DNA of 64,000 nt from Streptomyces tirandamycinicus (lineage in GTDB: Bacteria; Actinomycetota; Actinomycetes; Streptomycetales; Streptomycetaceae), in assembly GCF_003097515.1 (NCBI RefSeq), contig NZ_CP029188.1, positions 6,554,531 to 6,618,530 on the forward strand, written 5' to 3'. Numbering within the stretch: position 1 is the first letter of the stretch; each line of letters opens with the position of its first letter. Made by a program: the position numbers and the translations under genes. Of this stretch, positions 34,966 to 42,374 are shown piece by piece. Under the pieces are notes generated by a model, which saw only the letters and a program-made list of their open reading frames with translations, did no database searches and was not told the DNA's origin.

Positions 34966-35924
34966 GCGTCTGGCTGCCCACGGCGCCCTGCACGCCCGCC
35001 GACTGCGCGTCCCCGCGATGGCCGACCGTGCGGCGGTCCACCGCGGTCCTCCGCCTGGCCGCCGGTACGGCGGCGGTCCTCGCGGGCGTCGTACTCGCAC
35101 CGGTGGCGGTCCCCCTCGGCCCGGCCGGCCGAGCCCGTCTCGCCGCACTGTGGTGCCGCACGGTGATGCGGGCCTTCGGCGTACGGATCCGGGTGACCGG
35201 CGCCGTCCCGGGGGAGCGGGTGCCCGGGCGTCCCGGACCGGGCACGCTCGTCGTCCCCAACCACATCTCCTGGCTGGACATCCCGCTCGTCGCCTCGGTC
35301 CTGCCCGGGCGGATGCTGGCCAAGCGCGAGGTGCGGCGGTGGCCCGTGCTCGGACCGCTCGCCCGGTTCGGCGGCACCCTGTTCGTCGACCGAGACCGGC
35401 TGCGCGAACTCCCCGCGGTCGTCGGCGCCATGGCCGGCGTGCTCCGGCGCGGCTCGCGGGTGGTGGTGTTCCCCGAGGGGTCCACCTGGTGCGGCCGGGA
35501 GCGGGGCCGCTTCCGGTACGCGGCGTTCCAGGCGGCGCTCGACGCCGGCGCGGTCGTGCAGCCCGTGCACATCGCCTACCGGCCCGTCGGCGCGGCCGCG
35601 TTCGTCGGCGACGACGCGCTGGGTGCCTCGCTGTGGCGGGTCGCGACGGCCGCCGGGCTGACCGCGGAGATCACCGTACTGCCGCCGATCCCCGCGGCGG
35701 CCCACGCCGACCGCCGCTCACTCGCCCGGGCGGCCCAGCGGGCCCTCGGCCGGGCGGCGGTGCCCGGCGCCACCGCCGTCCCGCACCGGCGACCCGGTGG
35801 GCCGCGGACGATCCCCGCTCAGACCATCGTCGACAGGGACAGCGCGAACCTGCCCTCCGCGTCGGTCCACCACTCGGTGAGCTTCATCCCCGCGGCCGCG
35901 AGCTCCGAACGCACCCCTTCCTGA
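34962..35924 (+). CDS. olsA: Lyso-ornithine lipid/1-acylglycerol-phosphate acyltransferase
   Basis: The 320-residue PlsC-family enzyme has the NHxxxxD motif (NHISWLD, N100-D106) and the FPEGST motif (about residue 172) for acyl acceptor binding, plus a membrane segment at about 32-50. With OlsB it should finish ornithine lipid synthesis at the membrane. The last 35 codons (IPAQTIVDRDSANLPS and after) lie antisense to the egtD 3' end, a 106-base overlap, and look unrelated to the family. The real functional domain ends near residue 270. Confidence 0.85.
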   Translation: MSVWLPTAPCTPADCASPRWPTVRRSTAVLRLAAGTAAVLAGVVLAPVAVPLGPAGRARLAALWCRTVMRAFGVRIRVTGAVPGERVPGRPGPGTLVVPNHISWLDIPLVASVLPGRMLAKREVRRWPVLGPLARFGGTLFVDRDRLRELPAVVGAMAGVLRRGSRVVVFPEGSTWCGRERGRFRYAAFQAALDAGAVVQPVHIAYRPVGAAAFVGDDALGASLWRVATAAGLTAEITVLPPIPAAAHADRRSLARAAQRALGRAAVPGATAVPHRRPGGPRTIPAQTIVDRDSANLPSASVHHSVSFIPAAASSERTPS

Positions 35925-36781
35925 CGGAACTTCGCGGAGACCTCCGTACGGATCTCCTCGCCCGCCTCGAACGGAACGACGAGATCCAGCCCGCGGATCT
36001 TCACATTCGCCCGCTCGCGTGCGCGCAGGCGCATCTCGATCCACTCCCGGCGGTCGTTCCAGACGGCCACGTGGTCGAAGCCGTCCAGGGGGAAGTCCGC
36101 GTCCAGCTCCCGGTTGACCACGGCGAGCACGTTCTTGTTGAAGTCGGCCGTGACGCCGGCCGCGTCGTCGTACGCGGCCACCAGCACCCGCTCGTCCTTC
36201 ACCAGGTCCGTGCCCAGCAGCAGCGCGTCCCCGGGCGCGAGGAGCGCCCGGACGGACCGCAGGAAGTCCGCGCGCTCGTCGGGCAGCAGATTGCCGACCG
36301 TTCCGCCGAGGAACGCGACCAGCCGCGGGCCGGGGGCGTCCGGCAGGGCCAGTACATGGGTGAAGTCCGCGATCAGCGCGTGCACATGGAGCCCCGGCCG
36401 GTCCGCCAGCAGCGCCTCGCCGGCCCCGGTCAGCGCGCTCTCGCTCACGTCCACCGGGATGTAGCTGTGCAGGTCCGGCAGGGCGTCCAGCAGGAAGCGG
36501 GTCTTCTCCGACGAGCCGGAGCCGAGCTCCACCAGGGTGCGGGCGCCGGTCGCGGCGGCGATGTCCCGGGCCCGGCCGGCGAGGATCTCCCGCTCGGCGC
36601 GCGTCGGGTAGTACTCGGGCAGCCGGGTGATCTCCTCGAACAGCTCGCTGCCGCGGGCGTCGTAGAACCACTTCGGCGGCAGCTCCTTGGGGCTGCGGGT
36701 CAGGCCGTGCCGCACATCGGCGCGCAGCGCGGCACTCGTGGCGTCCTCGGGCAGGGTGCGGGTCAGCTGGAACGGGCTCAC
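35819..36781 (-). CDS. egtD: L-histidine N-alpha-methyltransferase (ergothioneine)
   Basis: The 320-residue SAM-dependent enzyme trimethylates histidine to hercynine. It shows SPKELPPKWFYDARGSELFE (N-terminal), the SAM site LVELGSGSSEKTRFLLDAL and FLGGTVGNL typical of EgtD. The GTG at 36781 overlaps the egtC stop by 4 bases. It is the last gene of egtABCD, and its 3' end overlaps olsA in antisense. Confidence 0.95.
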   Translation of the reverse strand: MSPFQLTRTLPEDATSAALRADVRHGLTRSPKELPPKWFYDARGSELFEEITRLPEYYPTRAEREILAGRARDIAAATGARTLVELGSGSSEKTRFLLDALPDLHSYIPVDVSESALTGAGEALLADRPGLHVHALIADFTHVLALPDAPGPRLVAFLGGTVGNLLPDERADFLRSVRALLAPGDALLLGTDLVKDERVLVAAYDDAAGVTADFNKNVLAVVNRELDADFPLDGFDHVAVWNDRREWIEMRLRARERANVKIRGLDLVVPFEAGEEIRTEVSAKFRQEGVRSELAAAGMKLTEWWTDAEGRFALSLSTMV

Positions 36782-37533
36782 GCGGACGGCTCCTTGAGCG
36801 GGGTCAGTAGTACGTCGGTACGGGTCGCCGTGAGCAGCGCTCGGTCGGGCACCTCGCACCATCGGGGGTCGTCGTCGTACGGCTCCGACGCCACGACCGT
36901 GCCCCGGCCGGGTTCGGCCAGGTACCAGAGCGTGTCGCCCCAGGCGGTCGCGGCGATCGTCACGCCGTCGGTCAGCAGCAGGTTGAGCCGGGAGCCCGGC
37001 GCGGCCCGGGCCGCGTCGAGCACGGTGTCGGCGACGGCCTGGCCCGGCTCGTCGCCGTCCCGCAGCCGGTGCAGCACCAGCGCCCACACCAGGGCGGAGT
37101 CGCAGCGGGCCTCCAGCGACAGCAGTTCCGTGGCGGGCAGCGCGGCGGCGAGCGGGCCCATGCTGCCGGGCCAGCCGCGCACGGCTCCGTTGTGGCTGAA
37201 CAGCCAGGGACCGGCGGCGAACGGGGCGGCCGCGGCCTCGCCGTCCGCGCCGGCCTCCGTCGCGTCCCGGACGGCGGCCAGCAGCGCCTCGCTGCGGACC
37301 ACCCGGGCCAGGTCGGCGAAGGACGGGTCGGCCCAGACGGGCCCGGCACGCCGGTAGCGGGCCGGGACCGGATCGCCTTCGGCGTACCATCCCACGCCGA
37401 AGCCGTCCGCGTTCACCGTCCCGTGCCGCTGCCGGCGCGGCGCCCACGACTGCCGCAGCAGCGCGTGCGGCGGCCGCACCAGCAGCTCCCCCAGGGCTTC
37501 CGGCCGCCCGACGAAGGCGATATGACGACACAT
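36778..37533 (-). CDS. egtC: Gamma-glutamyl-hercynylcysteine sulfoxide amidase
   Basis: The 251-residue Ntn-type amidohydrolase has the nucleophile Cys2 exposed after Met removal (MCRHIAF) and the class II glutamine amidotransferase segments HGTVNADGFGVGWYAEGD and LFSHNGAVRGW. It removes glutamate from the EgtB product. It overlaps egtB by 1 base and egtD by 4. Confidence 0.95.
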   Translation of the reverse strand: MCRHIAFVGRPEALGELLVRPPHALLRQSWAPRRQRHGTVNADGFGVGWYAEGDPVPARYRRAGPVWADPSFADLARVVRSEALLAAVRDATEAGADGEAAAAPFAAGPWLFSHNGAVRGWPGSMGPLAAALPATELLSLEARCDSALVWALVLHRLRDGDEPGQAVADTVLDAARAAPGSRLNLLLTDGVTIAATAWGDTLWYLAEPGRGTVVASEPYDDDPRWCEVPDRALLTATRTDVLLTPLKEPSA

Positions 37534-38846
37534 CAGGCATCCCGGGCGGTACGGAAGCCGGAGAAGATCTGCCGGCGCACCGGAAGGTCCCAGTTGCGGA
37601 ACGTGCCCCGGCAGGCCACCGGGTCCACCGCGAACGAGCCGCCCCGCAGCACCTTGTGCCCGGGGCCGAAGAACACCTCCGAGTACTCGCGGTACGGGAA
37701 CGCCGCGAACCCCGGGTACGGCAGGAAGTCGCTCGACGTCCACTCCCACACGTCGCCGATCAGCTGCCGGGCCCCGCACGGCGAGGCGCCCTCCGGGTAC
37801 GCCCCCGCGGGCGCCGGACGAAGGTGCCGCTGCCCCAGGTTGGCCCGCTCGGGCGTCGGGTCGTCGTCGCCCCACGGGTAGCGCCGCGAACGGCCGGACG
37901 CGGGATCGTGCCGGGCGGCCTTCTCCCACTCGGCCTCCGTGGGCAGCCGCCGTCCCGCCCAGCGCGCGTAGGCGTCCGCCTCGTACCAGCTGACGTGCAG
38001 TACCGGCTCGTCCTCGGGCACCGGCTCGGTCACCCCGAACCGGCGGCGCAGCCACTGGCCGCCCTCGCACCGCCAGAACAGCGGCGCGCCGATGCCGTGC
38101 CGGCGGATCTGCTCCCAGCCCTCGGGTGCCCACCAGCGCTCGTCGGTGTAGCCGCCGTCCGCGACGAACGCCTGGAAGGCGCCGTTGGTGACGGGCGTGG
38201 TGTCGATGAAGAACGCGTCCACATGGCGGTGGTGCGCGGGCCGTTCGTTGTCCAGCGCCCACGGCTCGGCGGAGGTGCCCATGGTGAACGGCCCGGCCGG
38301 CACGGGCACTTCGGCCGGCAGCCCGGCGGTGCCGCCCCCGGGCGGGTCGGGGGCGTCCAGCGCCGCCGGGCCGCGGCGCAGCTGATGGGTGATGAGCATG
38401 GTCTCGTCGTGCTGCTGCTCGTGCTGCGCGATCATCCCGAAGGCGAAGGCGGAGTCCACCAGGGGGCTGCCGTGCAGCGGGTGCGCCTCCAGGACGTCCA
38501 GCACCCGGCCGCGGATGTCGGAGGCGTACGTCCGGGACTCGGTGGGGGACAGCAGCGGCAGGGCCGGGCGCTCCGCACGCGGGTGCTCGAACGCGTCGTA
38601 CACGGAGTCGATCTCGGGCCGGATCGCCTCCCGTCCGGCGACGGCCCGCAGGAGCCACTGCTCCTCCTGGTTGCCGATGTGCGCCAGGTCCCACACGAGC
38701 GGGGACATCAGGGGCGAGTGCTGGGCGGTGAGTTCGCCGTCGTCGACGCACTCCGTCAGCAGCCTGGTGCGGGCCCTGGCCGTGGTCAGCGCGTCCAGGG
38801 CGCGCTTCCTGAGCACCTCGTCCGCGGCCACCGGGGTCTCGGTCAT
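37533..38846 (-). CDS. egtB: Iron(II)-dependent sulfoxide synthase EgtB
   Basis: The 437-residue enzyme joins hercynine to gamma-glutamylcysteine with O2. The DinB-like N-terminal domain holds iron-ligand His candidates (DLAHIGNQEEQWLL and the HxxxH of QHEQQHDETML). The FGE-sulfatase-like C-terminal domain includes PVTNGAFQAFVADGGY, RLPTEAEWEKAAR and LIGDVWEWTSSDF, ending GFRTARDA. The ATG overlaps the egtA stop by 4 bases. Confidence 0.95.
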   Translation of the reverse strand: MTETPVAADEVLRKRALDALTTARARTRLLTECVDDGELTAQHSPLMSPLVWDLAHIGNQEEQWLLRAVAGREAIRPEIDSVYDAFEHPRAERPALPLLSPTESRTYASDIRGRVLDVLEAHPLHGSPLVDSAFAFGMIAQHEQQHDETMLITHQLRRGPAALDAPDPPGGGTAGLPAEVPVPAGPFTMGTSAEPWALDNERPAHHRHVDAFFIDTTPVTNGAFQAFVADGGYTDERWWAPEGWEQIRRHGIGAPLFWRCEGGQWLRRRFGVTEPVPEDEPVLHVSWYEADAYARWAGRRLPTEAEWEKAARHDPASGRSRRYPWGDDDPTPERANLGQRHLRPAPAGAYPEGASPCGARQLIGDVWEWTSSDFLPYPGFAAFPYREYSEVFFGPGHKVLRGGSFAVDPVACRGTFRNWDLPVRRQIFSGFRTARDA

Positions 38847-40111
38847 GAGCGGGTCTCCTTGCTGAGGAGCGGGAAGTCGTCGGCCGGGCACCGGCCGGGC
38901 AGTACATGGCGCTCGTGGAACGCGGCGACCGCGTCCTGTACGGCCTTCGAGGCGCCCAGCCGGGGGAGGGCCTCCAGGGCGACGGCGAAGCAGCCGACTG
39001 CGGCGCCGTGCAGCTCGGGGTCGGACAGGCCGTGCCGTGCGGCGCCCACCCACAGCGGGTTGCGGGGCGCGGGCAGCGGGCCGGCGGTCTCGGCGAGCGG
39101 CTTGACCGTGCGGTAGGCGGTCTCGGCGGCCTCCGGGTCGTCGAAGAGGGCCGTGGTGACGGCGAGCGGGACCATCCAGCCCGTCTCTCCCGGCTGCGCG
39201 TCGATCATGCGCAGTTCGAGGTGCCCGCGCGGCCGCACCGGCGGGAACAGCGTGGTCATGTGGTAGTCGAGGTCGGCGCGGGTGGGCGGCCGGGGCTTCC
39301 CGGACCGGATCCACTCCCGGAAGGTCAGCCCCTCCGGTACCGGCCACGGACCCTGGGCGGCACGGACGCACATCACCGGCGTGTCCAGCACATGCGCCGC
39401 CCAGGCGTCACGGGGTGGTGCCCCCGGGGGCGGTGCCAGGGCCCGCGCCGGGTCCAGATCGGCCCACAGCGCCTGCCGGGTCGAGCGCCAGCCGGTCTCC
39501 CCGCCCGCTCCGGCCGGCGAGTTGGCGAAGGCGGCGACGAGCACGGCCCCCAGCAGGTGCGCCAGCTGCCAGCGGCGGCCGAGGCCCAGCGGACCCGGCT
39601 CCTCGTACCCGGCGTCCAGGCACACCTGCACGGACGCGGTGGAGCACATCATGGACCGCCCGGCGGGGCCGGTGCGGTCCAGGCACGCCTCCATGGCGTC
39701 GTACCGGGGTTCGCGCAGCAGCCGGCGCGGCGGGTTCCAGGGGTCGTGGCCGCACCCGGTGAGCACCAGCCCGGAGCGGGCCAGCGCGGTCCGCACGGCG
39801 GCAAGATCGGCCGTGGTGGAGTCGATGCACTCCATCAGCGACGCGGCGGGCGGCGAGCTGAGCTCCAGCTGCCCGCCCGGTTCGAAGGTGAGCGCCGAAC
39901 CGAGGGCCAGGCCCCGCAGTCCGGCGAATGCCCGGTCGAGACGGGCCTCGTCGACGGGCAGGTGCGGCAGATGCCGGTCGTGCACAAGCCATTCCAGCTC
40001 CACTCCGACGGTGCGGGGCGGGCCCGTCTTGAAGCAGATACATCGGAGCAGTTCCTCGGCGTCGTCCTCGGAGAGCGGCGGGGCACTGCCCGCGCGGCCC
40101 GGTGCTGCCAT
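38843..40111 (-). CDS. egtA: Glutamate-cysteine ligase EgtA
   Basis: The 422-residue ATP-dependent ligase makes gamma-glutamylcysteine, the sulfur donor for EgtB. It shows VGVELEWLVHDRHLPHLPVD, FEPGGQLELSSPP and LELRMIDAQP typical of GCS2-type ligases. The ATG at 40111 has an excellent AGGAGG site 8 bases upstream. It is the first gene of egtABCD; egtE is not in the window, as in many actinomycetes where the last lyase is encoded elsewhere. Confidence 0.93.
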   Translation of the reverse strand: MAAPGRAGSAPPLSEDDAEELLRCICFKTGPPRTVGVELEWLVHDRHLPHLPVDEARLDRAFAGLRGLALGSALTFEPGGQLELSSPPAASLMECIDSTTADLAAVRTALARSGLVLTGCGHDPWNPPRRLLREPRYDAMEACLDRTGPAGRSMMCSTASVQVCLDAGYEEPGPLGLGRRWQLAHLLGAVLVAAFANSPAGAGGETGWRSTRQALWADLDPARALAPPPGAPPRDAWAAHVLDTPVMCVRAAQGPWPVPEGLTFREWIRSGKPRPPTRADLDYHMTTLFPPVRPRGHLELRMIDAQPGETGWMVPLAVTTALFDDPEAAETAYRTVKPLAETAGPLPAPRNPLWVGAARHGLSDPELHGAAVGCFAVALEALPRLGASKAVQDAVAAFHERHVLPGRCPADDFPLLSKETRS

Positions 40112-40269
40112 GATCGGATCCTCCTGTCGAAGGCGTTCCGTCCACCTAATGCCACCGCTGCGGTTCGCACAAGAGTGCACCCGGAGTACGGCGGTCCTGC
40201 CTCTGAGCGGGGTGAACGGGGCGGAAAACGGCTTGCCGGGCGCCTCCTTGATCACCGAGAATTCCGGGC

Positions 40270-41103
40270 ATGAGTGCACGATTGCGGGGGGTCGCGCGGC
40301 AGAACGAGGAGATCGTCGGAGCGGGTCGCTACCGGGCACCGGGCGGCCACACGGTGACGATCGGCGGGGATCTGACCGCCGCGGTCGAGGGGACACGGAT
40401 GTACGGGCCCGAGCCCGTGCCGGTGGTCCCCGACACGGACCGTTTCAGCCTATGCGAGGTCACCGGGGAGAGCAGCCTGGCTGCCGCGCGGCGGATGACC
40501 GGCCGGGATGCCGGCCCGGTCGCGGTCCTGAACTTCGCCTCGGCCCGCAATCCCGGCGGCGGGTACCTCAACGGAGCCCAGGCGCAGGAGGAGGCGCTCT
40601 GCCGCGCCTCCGCGCTCTACACCACGCTGCTGGCCGTCCCCGGGTTCTACGCCCACCACCGGGAGGTCCGTGACCCCTTCTACTCCGATCGGGTGATCCA
40701 CTCGCCCGGAGTGCCGGTGTTCCGGGACGAGCGCGGCGGCCTCCTCGACGCGCCGTTCACGGCGGGGTTCCTCACCTCACCCGCGCCCAACGCGGGAGTG
40801 ATCGCGGGCCGCACGCCCGAGCTGGCCCGCCGGATACCGGCGGCCCTGGCCTCCCGGGCCGAGCGGGTCCTGGAGACGGCGGCGGCGACGGGCTACCGGC
40901 GGCTCGTCCTGGGCGCCTGGGGCTGCGGGGTCTTCCGCAACGACCCGGCGCTGGTCGCGGGGGTGTTCCGGACCCTGCTCACCGGGGACGGCCGGTTCTC
41001 CGGGCACTTCGACGAGATCGTCTTCGCGGTGCTGGACCGGACCCGGGAAGGAAGGACGCTCGGCGCGTTCCACGCGGCCTTCCCGGGGGCACCCGGCGGC
41101 TGA
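40270..41103 (+). CDS. Bacterial-type poly(ADP-ribose) glycohydrolase-like (TIGR02452) protein
   Basis: The 277-residue protein has the macrodomain-derived PARG signature GGGYLNGAQAQEEALCR (about residues 97-113; GGG-x6-QEE with catalytic Glu pair). The rest of the TIGR02452 fold follows (LGAWGCGVFRNDPALVA). Bacterial PARGs hydrolyse poly(ADP-ribose) to ADP-ribose. A DUF2263-like N-terminus precedes it. It diverges from egtABCD across 158 bases. Whether Streptomyces makes the polymer, or the enzyme acts on other ADP-ribosylated targets, is not settled here. Confidence 0.88.
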   Translation: MSARLRGVARQNEEIVGAGRYRAPGGHTVTIGGDLTAAVEGTRMYGPEPVPVVPDTDRFSLCEVTGESSLAAARRMTGRDAGPVAVLNFASARNPGGGYLNGAQAQEEALCRASALYTTLLAVPGFYAHHREVRDPFYSDRVIHSPGVPVFRDERGGLLDAPFTAGFLTSPAPNAGVIAGRTPELARRIPAALASRAERVLETAAATGYRRLVLGAWGCGVFRNDPALVAGVFRTLLTGDGRFSGHFDEIVFAVLDRTREGRTLGAFHAAFPGAPGG

Positions 41104-41213
41104 TGCGGTCATCCGTCGCGGCCTCCGGCGGCCCGCCCGTCACGCCGGTCCCGCCGGTCCTGCAGGTCCCGCCGGTCCTGCCCGTCTCAGGGCAGCCGGT
41201 CCTGCGCGGACCG

Positions 41214-41253
41214 CCGCCGTCACGCGGCCGCCCGGGCGGCCGCGTGACGGCGG
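41214..41253. terminator. Perfect 40-bp palindrome downstream of the PARG-like gene
   Basis: The bases 41214-41233 are the exact reverse complement of 41234-41253 (left arm starts CCGCCGTCACGCGG, centre GCCCGGGC). It starts 111 bases after the stop and precedes the next gene by 116 bases. As RNA it makes a 17-18 bp hairpin with a small loop, a strong terminator. As DNA it could also be a dyad binding site. Confidence 0.75.
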
Positions 41254-41269
41254 GGCGGGCCGGGCGCAG

Positions 41270-41350
41270 ATGCGTGACGGGCGGGATGCGTACGGGCGGA
41301 CATGCGTGACGGGCGGAGAAGCGCTCGGGCGGACATGCGTGACGGGCCGG
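41270..41350. repeat. Imperfect 15-18 nt tandem repeat, about five copies
   Basis: ATGCGTGACGGGCGG-type units start near 41270, 41286, 41302, 41320 and 41335. The array lies directly after the 40-bp palindrome and ends 20 bases before the next ATG, so it makes up that gene's promoter/leader. Confidence 0.75.
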
Positions 41351-41369
41351 GCCTGACTAGCGTCGGGGC

Positions 41370-41639
41370 ATGAGCACTCTTCCGCGGCGCTTCGAGATCC
41401 TGCTCGTGCCGGAGCACGTCGAGGACCGCGGCGGCGCGGCGGTCGAGGACAGCGCGGTCCGTACGGCCGTGGTCGAGACCACCGGAGAGCGGGGGGCATC
41501 GGGCTACCCGCGCTACGCGGGGCACGGAATCGTCGCCGACGTCGACCCCGAGACCCGCACGGTGGAGGCGCTGCTCGTGGACGGCTCGGAGCTCGACTAC
41601 GGGCTGACGGCACTGGTCAGGGACTGGGAGCCCGGCTGA
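41370..41639 (+). CDS. Hypothetical protein
   Basis: The 89-residue acidic soluble protein has no recognised domain. The C-terminal part (GHGIVADVDPETRTVEALLV) reads like alternating beta strands and ends DWEPG. The start follows CGTCGGGGC, a weak ribosome-binding site. It shares a terminator with the convergent thioredoxin gene. Codon use fits a real gene (strong GC at third positions). No function can be given. Confidence 0.65.
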   Translation: MSTLPRRFEILLVPEHVEDRGGAAVEDSAVRTAVVETTGERGASGYPRYAGHGIVADVDPETRTVEALLVDGSELDYGLTALVRDWEPG

Positions 41640-41645
41640 TCGGCC

Positions 41646-41679
41646 CGGACCGGCTTCCCGGGGCCGGGAAGCCGGTCCG
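41646..41679. terminator. Bidirectional terminator, 15-bp perfect stem
   Basis: CGGACCGGCTTCCCG (41646-41660) pairs with 41665-41679 around a GGGC loop. It begins 7 bases after the hypothetical gene stop and 160 bases after the end of the thioredoxin gene. Confidence 0.9.
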
Positions 41680-41838
41680 CCGGTCCCGGCACCCACCCCG
41701 CGGCGAGGGCGCCGACGGGCGGGAGGGCAGTCGGCGGGCCCCGGGAGGCGCCGGCGGGCGGCTGCGGGCGGCGGGGGAGGTACGCGCCCCGCACGGTCCG
41801 CGCCGCTCCTCGCGGCTATGCCCGCCGCCCGCCGAGGG

Positions 41839-42222
41839 TCACTGCTGCCGGGCCCCGTTCTGCTGCTGCTCGTCCTCGATGGCCTTGCGCACCTCGTCCA
41901 TGTCCAGCCCGCGTGCCTGGCCGATCACGTCCTCCAGGACCGGCTCGGGCAGCGCGCCCGGCTGCGAGAACACCGCGACGTTCTCCCGGACGATCATCAG
42001 CGTCGGGATCGAGCGGATGTCGAACGCCGCCGCCAGCTCCGGCTGGGCCTCCGTGTCGACCTTCGCGAAGACGAGGTCCTCGTGGCGCTCCGAGGCGCCT
42101 TCGTACACCGGGGCGAACTGGCGACACGGACCGCACCAGGAAGCCCAGAAGTCGATCAGGACGAAGTCGTTCCCGGAGACGACCTGATCGAAGTTTTCCT
42201 TGGTGAGCTCGACAGTGCTCAT
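41839..42222 (-). CDS. Thioredoxin
   Basis: The 127-residue protein is a classical thioredoxin with the WCGPC active site (C30, C33), DFWASWCGPC, KVDTE and SIPTLMI with the cis-Pro. It has an extra, Gln-rich C-terminal tail. It reduces protein disulfides and would be recharged by thioredoxin reductase. The ATG has AGGAAGAGGTAG upstream. It diverges from a flavoprotein disulfide reductase across 152 bases. A near-match to the OsdR-type motif (TGTCCGGTCGGCCC) lies at 42245-42258. Confidence 0.93.
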   Translation of the reverse strand: MSTVELTKENFDQVVSGNDFVLIDFWASWCGPCRQFAPVYEGASERHEDLVFAKVDTEAQPELAAAFDIRSIPTLMIVRENVAVFSQPGALPEPVLEDVIGQARGLDMDEVRKAIEDEQQQNGARQQ

Positions 42223-42374
42223 TGCCTACTACCTCTTCCTGGGGTGTCCGGTCGGCCCCGTCCCTCCGGCGCCCTCGCGGCGCGAGGGGACGCCCGCCAC
42301 AACATGCGCGGGGTACGGCCGTATTCCGCCTGCCCCTGTGGCCGCCGCCCACACCTGGCACCACACTGGTCCGT

